Positions 1-12,571 of a stretch of DNA of 64,000 nt are shown here, in pieces; position 1 is the stretch's first letter, and the number at the start of each line of letters is the position of its first letter. Below the pieces are notes generated by a model, which saw only the letters and a program-made list of their open reading frames with translations, was not told the origin of the DNA and did not search any database. Both the position numbers and the translations under genes were made by a program. The DNA comes from Holacanthus passer (lineage: Eukaryota; Chordata; Actinopteri; Pomacanthidae). The stretch spans positions 310,001 through 374,000 of the forward strand of contig JAFREQ010000035.1 of the NCBI GenBank assembly GCA_025331565.1, read 5' to 3'.

Positions 1-246
1 GAAAGGGGTTAGATTTTTTTTTTTAAATGTCCCTTATAAATCTCTACATGATGGACACAATAATTTGCACTGCTTTCAAAATCATGTTTTCTGGTTATTA
101 GTGGTTTACACTACATTAAACATATTTCTTTTGTCGAAGCTCACGACAAAGGCGCCTTCATCAGGTGCTCCATAAGGTAGAGACATGTTCCCCGTGGGGT
201 GAAGCCACAGAGCAGAGAGGAGTTGAAAGGCTGGAGCTGGCAAGTT

Positions 247-272
247 AAAAAAAAAAAAAAAAAAAAAAAAAA
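247..272. repeat. poly-A run (26 bp)
   Basis: An uninterrupted run of 26 A. It could be the tail of an old retroposed insertion, but no recognisable element body or target duplication is visible beside it. Confidence 0.9.
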
Positions 273-2626
273 CAGTCATTGAGTCGCCATCTGCCTAATA
301 CGACATCTTCCCTTCACAGACAGCGGCCGTCCAGTCAACTGGAGCCCCGAGGAGCAAACGAAGAGAAGTGAGAGGAGCCATTGAGAAGTCGCCCTCTCTT
401 TAATCTCTTGACTGGTGTAGCCCTTGCAAGTCGAAAATAATTTAAACCCTCAAGCACATTTGTACTATTCCATGACTTCACTTGTGAATCTGAGTAACCA
501 ATAGGTTTGAAATATAATGAGAAAAATTCAAACTGCTGCTGGACTCCGACCAGTGCAACCAGTGCTTCGAGAGGACCAGTAAACATATGCTGTAATGAGA
601 CTGTCTCTGTCTCACGGAGGAGATGATCATCAGTTCTTGCAGCCTTGCATCCCACAACAGGGCAGATCCCAGAAATAAATGCTGCCAGATGCTGAGTTCC
701 AAAAATAAATTTATCAAGTTGATATCAGATGTCCACAGGGTCCAGTCAAGCTGACTGTTAACCTCGGCCTGGGTTATTGTATTGCACTTTGCCGGCCGTG
801 TAGCTCTGAGCCACCTCTCTGCTCAGACCCTCATCCAGGATTTTAGAAAACTTTCATCTTTTGACAGACACACATCTTCATCCGACTCCACGTCACGAGT
901 ATCCGGGTGACTAATTGTTTTCCTCAGTGTGTTCTTTCTCCGATGCTCCAGCGAAAAGGGGCTTTCAAAGAAAAATACACGAGTTGAATCCAGAAGGCAA
1001 ACTACTTCACTTCTTGTATCAAAGTGTCACATAGTGTAAATGTTAGTGCCTCACTTACTGCATCCCTCTGTTTAAACAGTCAGAGATCTTCGACATATAG
1101 GAGGCCTCTGAAGCAAAGAATGAATAAAAGATAACCTCGACAGAGTCTTCGCACATAAAGGGAACGTTTTCATAGCAAATTAGATTCATGTCACAGACAG
1201 ATGCGATCAGGCTTTTGATTTTGCCCATGTGTGGTTTAGTGTGTGTGTATGTGTCCAGCTGTGCAATCAAATCAATTTATTAATGAAATGATGAAGTGGT
1301 GGGATGGCCCTTTAATGTCCCCGTGCACTAATTAGCCATATGTCTCACTTGAGCAACAGTCTCTCATCAGTATGCATTTTATATTTGTCTGATAATCTGC
1401 TGTCACAGTTTTAACATCTTTAATGTAATTGTTCACATTATACATAATATAATATTCATTTCCTCCCATTTGTTTTCCAGTGAATCAAGCAATCTCTAAA
1501 GGATACTGTTCATGTCGTAGGCAAATGGCTTATTATATTTTTCTGTAATTAAAAGATAACATGTTTTGGCTTATTACTTTAACATACCTTTGTACTGTGT
1601 GTATTTACATTTGCATTGTTCTGTCTTCTTCTAATGAAAGTTTCCAAAACAATGATATTCTTTTTTTCCCTTTGAATTGCTGAGCTGTATCTTTGAAGCT
1701 ACACGTTTTGCTTAATTGAATTAGGTTTCCATATTTCATGTGACTTATCATAATCCACTCTCGCTGAGGTTTTGAAGTTATTTGTATCGCGTCCCCGGCT
1801 GAAATGCTGCAACGAGCACGCTGTAATTTTCACTTTTCCAAGTCCTCAAAGGACTTTGCGTCGACCAGAATGAACAGCTTGAGGCAATATGGTTTCCTAT
1901 TCTACAGCGGCAGAGGTTCGCCCCAAGATCCTTAGCAGAGGTTGAGGGTGTCACTTGTCCAAATCATTAATATTCCACAGGCACATAATTCAGTTCAAAC
2001 TGTGACCTGCGGTTCAAGGAAATCAGTAAGTCGTGCTCTTCCTCGCAGCCTTCACCTCCTCGCAGTCTTTTTGTAGTCAGACATTGTGGGGAACTGAATG
2101 TCATGTCAGTTGAAAATGTGAACTACGTTTTATGTCAGTTCTTCTCGCTGTGGAGAATCTGGCACTTCCAATTGTTAAATGCTGAAGGGGTGAACGAGTG
2201 CAGGTCATAAAAGTTCCACGCTCACCCCGGTTAGCTTTACACATGGTTGCCTACATTGCCACATCTTAAAAAATATATTAAAAACTTTTAATGTGATTCA
2301 CACTGCTGACAAAAGTTTGCGGACGTTACTCAGAGGAAGGTAAAAGGAGACCGACACCACAGTAACGTGAGCATGTTTGACTGGAAGCACCTTGGATTTT
2401 GTTTGAATTTACATAAACTGTGATCCTGAGCTCATGTTCCTTTTTTGTTAATAGAGCGACACGGTTCTTTTACTGTCAGCAAATAGCGAAGCAAACAGCT
2501 TTCTTTTTTTTTTTTTTAGACTTTGACCTGCAACTATGTCAGTGAGGCAAAGGCAAATGTCAGGGAGTTATTGCTTTGATAGACTGACTAAAAATGTCTG
2601 TGTTTTTGTTCGACGAGTAAGCAGGT

Positions 2627-2627
<1 letters not shown>

Positions 2628-2663
<36 letters not shown>
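2628..2663. repeat. (GT)n microsatellite
   Basis: About 17 perfect GT dinucleotides. The local valine/cysteine-rich open frame is an artefact of this repeat. Confidence 0.95.
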
Positions 2664-2667
<4 letters not shown>

Positions 2668-5287
2668 GGATTTTCCGACCATTTTCAATCTCTCTTCAAG
2701 CTCATGGCAAAATCATAGCACAGAGACCAAACTAATGAAGGTACTAAATGACACATAATGAGAAAAAAATCTGGTAGATTGTACTGAGAAATCACGACTC
2801 TTAGCTATGCAAAGCCCCCAAGGGTTCAATTCCTTGGCCTCTAATAGTCAGGGCTAACTGGAGAAAGAGGAAGGACACTGGGGCACGCCGGGCAAATAAT
2901 AATCAGTTTAAATATATGAGTTCTACAGTGACCAGAAAAATGATTAGTCATAACGGCAAAATGAGGGAGTCCTGATTAAATATATCAAATATTCACTTTA
3001 CAACATTGATGTACACTGAATTAATATGCTGTCATATTTAGAAATAACCGTTTGAATTGTTGTGTTCTGTGGACAGAAATACTGACGACAGAAAGTATCA
3101 TAAGATTCAAGTTTTGAATCTAGCAACATGCTGCACTTTGTCCATCACTCTGAAACCTAACCAGTTATTGCTATGGTCCTACATGCATCGTCCTTTAACT
3201 GGTCTTTCCTCCCTTTGATTCGTTTGAATGCAAATGTGTGTGCCTTTGGTTTACCTTTCTGTTCGAGGCTGCGAGCAGTCACGGTGAAAAATGAATATGT
3301 CAGTTTGTGAAAAATCAAAACACATTGGTCCTAAACGCACCGCGATCAGATTCCCCCGGCTTATCTCCTCGGGGGCATTTTGAAGGGTTTCTTTCTATAT
3401 GGCTGGGTGAAACTGTTCTTGAGGGTGCACACTGAGCCATTACTAACGTTGGCACAGTCGGCTCTGTGTCATCGTATAAATCAGAAGTCCTGGCCACAGG
3501 TGGCCCATAGATCACACAGTCACACCATGGTGTCGGGCTGAAACAGCGGATGTGCGCGCCACATGCCTCGCCTCCAAAGAGGAAATCAATCACCTGGAGT
3601 GTCTGGGCTGCCAGCACCACCTCCACTTAGCCTCAGTGCCCACTGCACTACGCCACCCACAACATTAACAGCAGCAAAGGCATGCGTGTAATTGCCACAG
3701 TGGGCTGGAGGACACGCACCGTCCAATGCATGAGAGAGGGAAAGATGATGCACCAATACTGGCAGCCATCGATACAGCTCATGTTTTTCTCAATTACACT
3801 CAGTCGGGTGGAGGCAGCATTCAGGCAAACAAAAGAAGGGGATGAGACATTGTATTATTCAAACATTCACTTAACAATACTGTCAGCAGCATGTTGCATG
3901 TTGGATTGAAGTTCATTATTTCAGAGTTTGCCCCAGAGAAAAAAAGATTCTTTTGTAGGACTCGGCCAGCAGCCAACATCTATATCGCTCGCTCTTGTCC
4001 TGAGGTCTCTCTCTCTCTCTTTGTGGTCCCACTAAAACTAACATTGGTGATTCGGGATAATCAGCTGTTGATCACCTGTCTGCGTTTCCCAGCTACGAGC
4101 GGAAGAGGCGGGTCGTCAACGGCTACGTTACCAGCCTCATAATCAGAAACATTAATGAAGCATTGAGATGAGAGGGAGCGGTCAAGTGATAGCACCCGCA
4201 GGAAAAATCGGCTACGGCGACAATTAATTAAAAGTGATATTCAAATGCGGGCGCAGTCTCCCAGGTGAGCAACTCTGACGATTAGACATTAGTGCTTTAT
4301 TTTAATGTGCTGGGTTTTTTTCCCCTCTTTTTCTTTTGGAGGGTTTCGCTTAGCTACCAATCAGCAACCGTGGTTTCTTATCAGAGGAAGACAGAGCAGA
4401 CCGATCCAGAGAGTTTCTGAGTGATCTCGAAACAGTGTTGAACCCTGAGCTAAAGAGGTCTGGCTTAAAGAAAGGATTGGCAGCAGCAGAATGCATTCAG
4501 TTGTTTGAGCTGTATAGCTGGCAGCTATGAAATCTATTTACTGCAGAATGGAGAGACTGAGCCTGATGGGCCAAAATTAAAAGAGCATGTAGTGTGAAGA
4601 TTTTCCACGCACATTTAGGAAATGCATTGTCAATAAATCGATGTGGACAGTGCGAAACTAAAGGGGGTCTAATTATATTTTCATCCAATGTGGAGTCTGT
4701 CTCACATATCGAGGGAAACAATATTTTATCTTATTGAATTAATGTGCAAGTTGTTTTACATCTCGAATCATGATGGGCATTTCTTCCCCTGTGGCCTGAG
4801 CGAGTTATACTCAGCGGAACATGAACCCTTTCTGCACTTTAATCCAGCCCTTATTGGGCTAAAGAGAAATTAACACGGTCGAGTTGGCGTCGGCTCAGTG
4901 AATGATGGTGTTTTGATTTCGCAGGCAGGAAAAGGAAGCGGCCGACAGAAGAGCCACAAGTCCACTGAGCTGTCACACGTCTTAAGGTGGTTTCACAATC
5001 GATACGTATTGATAGGTGTTTCACAATCCAGTCCTCCAGCACCTCTGTACAGTACTTAAAGTTCTGACTACAGCAGCGAGTCTCCGCATTCAGTGGATCT
5101 GCTTTTACTGCTAAACCAACCATCCTCACGTTCAGTCGTAAAAAAACAAAGGAACAAATTAACAAAGCTCTTCAATATTTTTCACCACAAAATATTCAGT
5201 TATGTTGAAAGAACAGTTCACAAATTGTACATGACCTTTTCTTTCTTTGTCAGGTCACAGTTTGACATCTTAACAGCTGTAACCAAG

Positions 5288-5619
5288 TAGTGGTGGAAAG
5301 TAACTAAGTACATTTACTCAAGTACTCACAAGTATAATTTCCATTTTATGCTAATTTATACTTCTAGTCCACAATTTTTAACAGGCAAATATTGTACTTT
5401 TCACTCCATTTACATACATTTATCTAACAGCTATAGTTACTAGTTACTTTGGAGATCAAGGTTTAACAGAAAACATATGCTCATTTTATAAAATGCTTAC
5501 ATTTGATGCATTTTTCTAATACTTCTGTACGTACATAAGATTTTTAATACATCTTTTACTTGCAGTGAATTTAATTTGACCCTTTATAGGTATTGCAACT
5601 TCTCTCAATACTTCTTCCT
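5288..5619 (+). repeat. fish interspersed repeat, AAGTAACTAAGTACATTTAC type
   Basis: The left edge GTGGTGGAAAGTAACTAAGT and the inner TATTGTACTTTTCACTCCAT and CTAGTTACTTTGGAGATCAAG blocks match a repeat family that is very common in percomorph genomes and is usually regarded as a non-autonomous DNA element. The right edge AATACTTCTTCC also matches the family's usual end. At about 330 bp this is an internally shortened copy. Copies of the same family lie in the opposite orientation at 54.77-55.74 kb. The family assignment is from memory of fish sequences. Confidence 0.75.
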
Positions 5620-6180
5620 GTCATGGTTTGGATGTCTTAGTTTATTTGTGTTTGTTCTCCAGTGTTTTTGGTTCAGGGTTTTTCCTGAAGTGTTAGTGGT
5701 TTTGTGTTTTTTCTGTGTGTTTGGTTCAGGCTTTGTTTCAGTGGCTGTGGGCGTGGTCTCAGGTGCTCGGTATCTCACAGCTGCAGCTCATCTCACCTCG
5801 TCACTGGCAGCTTTTCATTTCACCTGCAAGCTGCCAGATCGTCCCTGTCTTGATCCCTGTTCTCCAGTGTTTCTTTGACTTCTAGTGCTTCATGTTTCCA
5901 GTGTTTCTTTAACTTCCAGTGCTTCATGTTTCCAGTGTTTCTAGTGTTTTTTCCTGCTTTTCCAGTGTTTCCCTGTTTTTCCTATGTTCATCCTTACCAA
6001 CTCCACCAGTGTGTCTCCAGCCACCAGCCTCTCTACACCTTTTTGTGTTTGTGTGTCTTCTGGAGATTTTTTGGTTAATGAATCCCTTTTACCCCTTCAC
6101 CCTCTCCCCTGTGTCCAACTAACCCCTAAATCATCACACTTCCACCACTTTACACAAGTGAGCACCACATAGGTTTACTG
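5620..6180. repeat. T/C-rich low-complexity segment with 34-bp tandem units
   Basis: A strand-asymmetric TTCCAGTGTTTC-rich block. Between 5863 and 5930 two 34-bp units starting TCCAGTGTTTCTTT repeat with only two differences, and a third, partial unit starts at 5931. The overlapping phenylalanine/serine-rich open frames here are consequences of the composition. It may be part of an unidentified mobile element abutting the repeat at 5619. Confidence 0.6.
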
Positions 6181-6398
6181 CTGCTGAATAGAAGTCATAT
6201 CATATTAGGAAGTTGTATTTTCAGGATGATGCAATCACATGCTACTACATGTTTAATTATTTATTATGGCAGGCTTAGTAACTGTTGCACATATCAAACA
6301 AACTGTGAGGAAAGATACAGCTGGAATTTAATTATCAAATGTTATATTGTGACCTTACAAAAATGTTGCTTGTCAATTGTGTCACTGACATTTTTACA

Positions 6399-6440
6399 GT
6401 GTGTCTGTGTCTGTGTGTGTGTGTGTGTGGTGTGTGTATG
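6399..6440. repeat. imperfect (GT)n, (CA)n on the fibcd1 strand, beside a 5' splice site
   Basis: On the minus strand this is an imperfect CA repeat starting about 14 nt inside the intron after the 6455 exon boundary. Intronic CA repeats close to 5' splice sites are known binding sites for the splicing regulator hnRNP L; a role here is inference. Confidence 0.85.
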
Positions 6441-6454
6441 TGGACGTGTCTCAC

Positions 6455-6934
6455 CTGTATGAGGCGGCCTTGCTCCGTCTGCAGCGTGTTAAGATCTTGC
6501 CCCAGGCTGCCCTGCCCCCTGCGTAGGGATTCATAGTCCATTTTCAGCTGCCCGGCGTGGGCCGACAGCTTGGCCACCTCCTCGGCCAGACTGACGAGGA
6601 GAGCCCGATCCTGGCCTTTCACCGACTTCAGGTCCGAGTCGTGGTCGGTTAGAGAGTGGAGCAGCGACGTCTGCACGCCCTCCAGGCGCAAAAAGTTACT
6701 GTTGTAGTCAGGACAGTTGGGGTCGATGAAGATGTTGATGCGAGAACCGTCGCCTCTCTCGACAGTGACCAGGGCATTGGCTTCATCCTGGTTGGTGGAG
6801 ATGTGGGGGAGGCCGTCGGACATGGGCGGGGCCTGGTAGTGGTTCATGAAAAGGATGGTGCCAGTTACAGTGACGGCGAGCAACACAGCCACGAAGAGCA
6901 GGATAGTGCAAAGCAGGTAGCTGCAGCTCATCCT
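6455..6934 (-). CDS. fibcd1: fibcd1 internal coding exon (transmembrane segment and stalk), partial gene
   Basis: This exon encodes part of fibrinogen C domain containing 1, a type II plasma-membrane receptor whose C-terminal fibrinogen-like domain binds chitin and acetylated ligands. The acceptor is a pyrimidine tract ending CTCCTCACAG and the donor is CAG/GTGAGA, so 480 bp encode exactly 160 residues in phase 0 at both ends. Residues 6-30 form one hydrophobic helix beginning YLLCTILLFVAVLLAV. A stalk follows, including ALVTVERGDGS at 54-64 and IDPNCPDYNSNFLRLE at 70-85, then a leucine-heptad coiled-coil-like stretch from about 81 to the end, QGRLIQ. From memory, human FIBCD1 has closely matching segments in the same order (SCGYVLCTVLL, ALVTVERADSS, IDPRCPD, LGQGLSALQSEQGRLIQ). 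The ligand-binding domain is on later exons, not found in the window. The open frame continues into flanking introns to 7018 and 6335, but those extensions are intronic. Identity rests on recalled homology; a fish paralogue cannot be excluded. Confidence 0.87.
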
Positions 6935-7018
6935 CTGTGAGGAGGAAGGGAAGGAATAAGGGAGGAAGGAAGAGAAAAAGTGCACGTTAGGATCACAGTT
7001 GCTGGAACACAAAAACAT

Positions 7019-10000
7019 TACAGCAAAACACCTGCCTTATTCAAAAAGAAATGACTTTCATCCATCACTGGGGATATTTTGAATGCCAGATGCTCAGTAC
7101 TCAACGATGTAACCATATTCCCATCTGTCAAAATGTAGTTCTGAATGATTTATGTGGCAACATAATGTAGATTCCTTCAACTGTCAGTCCCCTTGAACAT
7201 CACAATTCTCTAAAACTAAGAAAAGACCAGACAACTTCTGCCCAAGCATCATCAGAGTAGCGGTGGTGGTGCGGTAGAGAGGGAGGATGCTCGTCTGAGA
7301 CACTTCTGGGAAACGCACGGTCAAGGCACCGATGTTCCGCCTTTCCATTTCTGAGGCAGGAAGGAAAACAATAAAAAGCTGAAACAACGGTAGCCCGAGA
7401 TGAGAAAGTAAACCAAAAGTGACGCAGACAGCCAATAGAAATGTAAATGAATGAGCAGAGAGTAGAATCCTCTTAGAGGGAAAGAGCAGACCTCTAACAG
7501 TAACGCAGTCTCCATTAACGAGACTATAAAAGGCCTGTATGATGGCCCTTTATGATCCGGCTCCATTTTTCCACTCAGGTCGAGAGAACTAGCAGAGGAT
7601 GGGAGAGAGCAATATGGGCCACCTATGCATGATAAACAATACCGAGCTCCCCCATCTCTTCCTCCGAATGAATCAACAACTGAGACGATTTTTTTTCCGA
7701 CACTGGAGGATGTTCTCTCTGTGAGAATATGTGGGCAGGTGAGTGTGAGTGTGTGTTTGTTTGCATGTATGTGGAAGTGCGAGCGAGTGCAAGCTTATTA
7801 ATATGTAAATTGGCTGCACAAGCACAGCAAAAGCCTGCTAATAGACAGCTCACGGTCTGCTTTACGAGGGAGGTTTACACTTTCTTTAATCTGAGGAAAA
7901 TCAATCGCGGTAGTCGAGGAAATACTCCCATCCACTGTGTCTTTAGGTGGAAGAAATAAAAAAGTTGTAACTCCCGCAGCGACTCGTCAATGCAGGAGCA
8001 AGAGTGCACAAAACCTGCAACCCACATGGTGTTGATGTGCTGACAAAAAGGTCCGATTTGATATCCAAGGATGATTTCTCACACTTAATAGTAGCCGTCC
8101 TTGCTCCAATCATGAGCACGCAACAGGAGTTCATGTGAGGCCTGAGAGCGGTTTTCTCACACAGGCCACATTTGCAACCCCGGGCTTCATTCACAACCTA
8201 CATGGGCAGACACATATGGGGCCTCGAAAATTTTGCAGAGAAAACAAAAAAAATTAGTGGTGAGTTTAAAAGACAAAACAAACGAGAAAACTCTGTGAAT
8301 AAGACAGTAAATGAACTTGGTAGACTGCTGCATTTAAAAATCTGAGAAGACAAACTGTTGGACCAATCTACGCAAAGAAAAAAGCACCAGAATACATCAT
8401 TCCTTCACTCTCGAGGAACAAAACCACTTTCATCACATATTGCATATTTTGTTGATTTTTTTTTCTTTTTTTAAGTACTGAAATATAAAAAGCTCTTTGG
8501 TTGGATCTACTTAGTAGCTACACTGATTAAATTCATGCATTATTGTTTTTCTGCGGGAGCCAACTTTACTCTGGACACCGCTGGCACGCATGGAAGCAAA
8601 CTGCCTCCAGGCTCTATTTGTCCAAATGGGTTAGAAGCTACGTGCACACACACGCTATACAATATACATCCATATAAGCATACACTGCACAGACAACCTA
8701 CACTAATGCCACTTAAATTTCTGATGCGTATGCACATGCGTGAACACCGCACAGACACATCATTTCCATGCAGCCCTTTTTCTGCCAAACACTTGCAACC
8801 GACAGGCAAGCGCATGCACATATTGCACATGAAAAAAGTCGGAGCATTGCTTTGACAGGAACGTTCCCGCTCCTTCGTGTTTTTTCACCCAAATACATCA
8901 TCACAAGAAAGAGCTCCAGGGGAGTATTGCCGCACGTAACAATTTTTTTTTTTGTCTCCTTGCTCTAACTCAACATGTAGACCCTGACTGCACTGTGAAA
9001 TCTCTCTTTGCATGTCAAACAGTTTTTCTTTTTTTTGTTTTTTTCCCCTCGTGTCTTGAGTGCAGGTGCAGCTCAGTGATTGTGGCTGGGCTTGGCTGTG
9101 TGTGTGTGTTGCAGGAAGTCTGTGCTGTACATAATGTGTATAATGGCCTCTCGCTGCAGAATGGCTGCAATGTAACATCAGAACAGTTTCGCTGAGCTCT
9201 GTCGCCAGCGGGCCAGGACATCAGCGAGAGCCATCATCAGCACTGCACTAAATATTCATTGCTAGCATACTGATTGTTAACTTAACGCGGAGGAGATATA
9301 CGATGGCCCCCGTTATGCTGACAGCGACACACACACACAGGGCTGACAGACATCTTAAAAACACACACACAGGAGCGGTTTCTGGAACTTTTCACAGATG
9401 TGCATATAATGATGTCCCCAGATGTTCACCTCATAAGTTTCTGAAGGTTTAAGATAAGGTTTAAGAGGAAGATGCATATTGATTTTGGCACCTGGGAGAA
9501 CAAAGTGCTCACTTAATGCTCATAAAGCTGCTTATAGGTACATTTTGGTCCCCTGGGATACACAGTTGTACTTGTGGAGGTATAATTGATTTGCAGGAAA
9601 AGATACCATGATGCAACTGTACGAGTTTAGAGCAACAATTCCTCTCTATGTTTTTCAGGTCGGACTGACATAAAGTCAAAGAGACTGAATTAAAGGAAGA
9701 AAAAGTCGGCATGTCAGTGAGGAGTGAAGGTTTTGCCGCTGCCTTTGTTTCTTTCTTTTTTTTTTTCAGTGGTCAATAAAAATAAAACCCAACAGCATCC
9801 TGATTCATGTCCTGACTGAAGGCACGATCTCTCAACTCAGCTCAGGAGTTGTAGTGGGGTAATGACACGGCGAGCAGCCTCTTAACACAGTTTTTTTGTA
9901 AATGAGTCTCTCAATCTCGCAGCGGGAGCCCATTCTGTAATTAGTGGCAGTCTTTCAGATCCTCTCCTGTCTCTACTCATGCCACGCCACGGGATTCGAG

Positions 10001-12285
10001 AGGGACGGCGGGGGAATTCTGATGGGTAGATAGAAAAGGAGAGGCAGAGAACAAGAGAGAATTCCTGTCTATGAATATGATGTTGTTCTCCCACACAGCA
10101 GCATTGGCAGGCACTTCTTGGACGAAAGGCTTTGTCTGCTCATTAGATAAGCAGGAAACCAGCAGGAGTCTTGCAAGAGCTCTCTCTCTCTCTCTCTCGC
10201 TCGCTCGCTCGCTCACTTTCTCTCCTTCTCCTTCTCAAACACAAACATATACAGTATACACACACACGGGCGTGTTAATATTACTCCGATAGAATAAAAA
10301 GATAATGTTGAAATGAATTTGATTTATTATGTTTATGCTGAATTTAGTATTGTATCTGTGAGAATCTAAAGAAATATTAAACTTAAGTCCAAAGAACCTT
10401 TGTTGATAACCAAAGAAAATTAAAAATAGCCCAATTTTCAGTGTAGTTTGGTGATATATAATAGTTCTATTCCCCAAACATGAATGTTGGATAGTTTCTT
10501 AAATGTGGCTCTTTAATCAGAATAAAGAGTCTCTTGGTGGATTATACCGATGCAGAATTTACTAGTGAATCCACAGGAGTCTGAAAAAGTATAAAGTCAA
10601 GTACAAGAATTTTCCTCACTAATGAATCAAGTTTTTAAATGCCCTAATTTTGTATTCAGATGCTCTGTGTGCAGCGGTTGGATGCGAGAACAAGCTGAAC
10701 TACATCTCTTTCTCCTCAGATCAGGTGGCTCTAAAGAACGATGACCATATGACAATTGAGAGGCAACGCTTCTTGATTTATCCAATTATCCTCCTGCTTT
10801 GTCTCAATCCAAAGTCTGCAGCTCTTCAACTTATGCATGAACACCGATGTCCTGCCAGCTGATGACAACTCAAAGTGAAACTGAAAATAATCAGGTCATT
10901 GAAATAAAGTATAAAGACCTGGACCTGGGCCTTGGACTCTCTCCCATTCATGAAGGAGTGGTTTTGAGGCTTCCTCTTCTTTGGCCTGAGATTTGAGAGA
11001 TTGATTTGAGAGTAATGGCAGCTTGTTGTTAATCCTGTATAATGTTAACCACAAATTATGTTATATTACCAGATTTCAGCATTGACGTACAATTACATTC
11101 ATGTTTTTGCACAGTTATAAAAACCTGGACTTGTGAGAAAGTTTCAGAGGGACAAAGACACAAAGCTCCCCTTAATCATAGTAACTCATTTACACCTGCC
11201 TGGATGCACGCGGCGTGAGAGGAGGGGGAGGCTGTGCCGCTGCCAGAAGAGCCGCTGACTCACTCAGATTACTCTGAGCAGCATGCATGGGAATAAATTA
11301 CAATATAATACATCTGTGTATATTTCTCGCTTTCCCGCTGATGGGCTGAATAACTCGCTGCTGCACGGCGCTGCTCTCTCTTGTCCATCCGTGTGTTGTC
11401 AGCATCCTTTTTTCAACATCATCGGTTAGAAATTTGTTTTTCATTGCATGAGGAAATTGAAGCGTGGCGTGAGAGCATGTGAATAGTGTCAATTGCGGGA
11501 GTCTCACGGTTAATGTGTGAGAGTTGGCAGCATTTTTTTTAAGATCGAGTCTCTGGAGGCCCCTGGTGCTCAGTCGAAGGGCCAGGACCGGGACATAAGC
11601 CCCATGAACTGTGTGCTGATACACAGGAAATATTTCAGGGTGATGCTACCAAACTAGCACAAATTGCAACACACTTAAATCCTGAAACTGGCACACACAT
11701 GCAAAGCTCACAATTTTCAAAGAGAGGGCTCTTCACCCATTCCACTTCCATTTCATTCACCTCCAGCTTGAATCACACTTCCACATCAGCATCCAATACA
11801 TATCTTCTTCCCAAATACTGCCACACAACCAAGCTCCTTTTCCCCCGGTGCAGCCGTGATCACCGCGCTCGGTTCAAACAATCTGCTGGGCCTAATCCTG
11901 TCTAATTCTCGTGTGTTTGAGCACTCGAGCTGAGGTTGTGCCATCGCTGCTGCTCGGTGGCAAAATGCGATGCGTAATGTGCAATAATCCTTCGCACTGC
12001 CATCACCAAAGCAGTGAGAAAGCGGATTGTGATGAAAATCGTCGTCAATGATGCCTAATCCTCCCGGCAGGTGAGCAAGTCACTATTCATGGAAGGAAGG
12101 TGGTGGAATATATATACAAGACATACAGTATATATATATGAAGCAATGAAGTGATTCTGTACACAGGACACTGCTTTATATCAGTTTGAATCATTTCCAT
12201 TCATCTATTTATATCCTGTTCACTGTAACCTATGCTAACCTCCAATACATAGTTTGATAGTTGTTCCAGGAAAATCAAATTCGAA
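7019..12285. other. non-coding intronic stretch
   Basis: AT-rich DNA with short CA- and CT-rich patches at 8.65, 9.33-9.37, 10.2 and 10.26 kb. The open frames between 7.2 and 11.9 kb are short, overlap one another on both strands, and show no paired splice signals or recognisable domains. I see no gene here. Confidence 0.5.
10180..10214. repeat. (CT)n-(CGCT)n compound microsatellite
   Basis: About ten CT dinucleotides run directly into four CGCT tetranucleotide units. Serine/leucine/alanine/arginine-rich frames on both strands are artefacts of it. Confidence 0.93.
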
Positions 12286-12293
12286 CTCTGATT

Positions 12294-12571
12294 TAGAGCT
12301 GAAACAATAAGTCAATGAATTGATTAGATGATTGACAGAAAATGAGACAACACTTATAACTGATTAATAGTTTTAGTCATTTGTTGAGCAAAATCACTGG
12401 TTCCAGCTTCTCAAACATCTTCAATGATATTAACTTGAACATCTTTGGGTTTTGGACTGTTGGTCAGACCAAACAAGCTGTCACTATTTTCTGTTTTCAT
12501 TTTTTTAGATATTTTAGACAAATAATCAGCAGATTGATCGATAATGAAAGTAATTGTTAGCTTCAGTCCGA
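12294..12571. mobile_element. hAT-type MITE with 8-bp target site duplication
   Basis: The 278-bp unit begins TAGAGCTGAAACAATAAGTC, and its other end read on the opposite strand is TCGGACTGAAGCTAACAAT, so the termini are imperfect inverted repeats. The flanks carry the identical 8-bp sequence CTCTGATT at 12286-12293 and 12572-12579, the target duplication length typical of hAT transposons. Internal blocks such as CTTTGGGTTTTGGACTGTTG and GATTGATCGATAATGAAA match a MITE family seen throughout percomorph fish, recalled from memory. It has no coding capacity and sits in the presumed fibcd1 intron about 250 bp from the 84-bp exon. Confidence 0.85.

Larger units (their letters stand above)
1..5287. 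other. non-coding stretch, probably downstream fibcd1 intron
   Basis: On the gene's strand this lies after the LIQ/GTGAGA donor, so it should be intron. I looked for the expected next exon (in the human protein it begins LLSESQ) and for the cysteine-containing fibrinogen-like domain motifs on the minus strand and found neither. The 103-codon frame at 3315-3626 does not resemble the family. Apart from a poly-A run and one GT microsatellite I see nothing identifiable. Confidence 0.5.

Noticed and set aside
2536..2718. Cysteine/valine-rich small protein
   Set aside because: It is the translation of a GT microsatellite; the same applies to the frames at 6226-6462, 20535-20861, 36.0-36.3 kb and 38.3-38.9 kb.
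3315..3626. 103-codon minus-strand frame in the region where later fibcd1 exons might lie
   Set aside because: Its sequence shows none of the fibrinogen-like domain landmarks (for example the GGWTVFQRR region) and no paired splice sites.
6335..7018. A 227-residue ATG-to-stop protein as the gene product
   Set aside because: The exon within it is bounded by good splice sites at 6934 and 6455. The first 28 residues come from a pyrimidine tract and the last 40 from CA-repeat intron, so it is an exon with read-through, not a complete gene.
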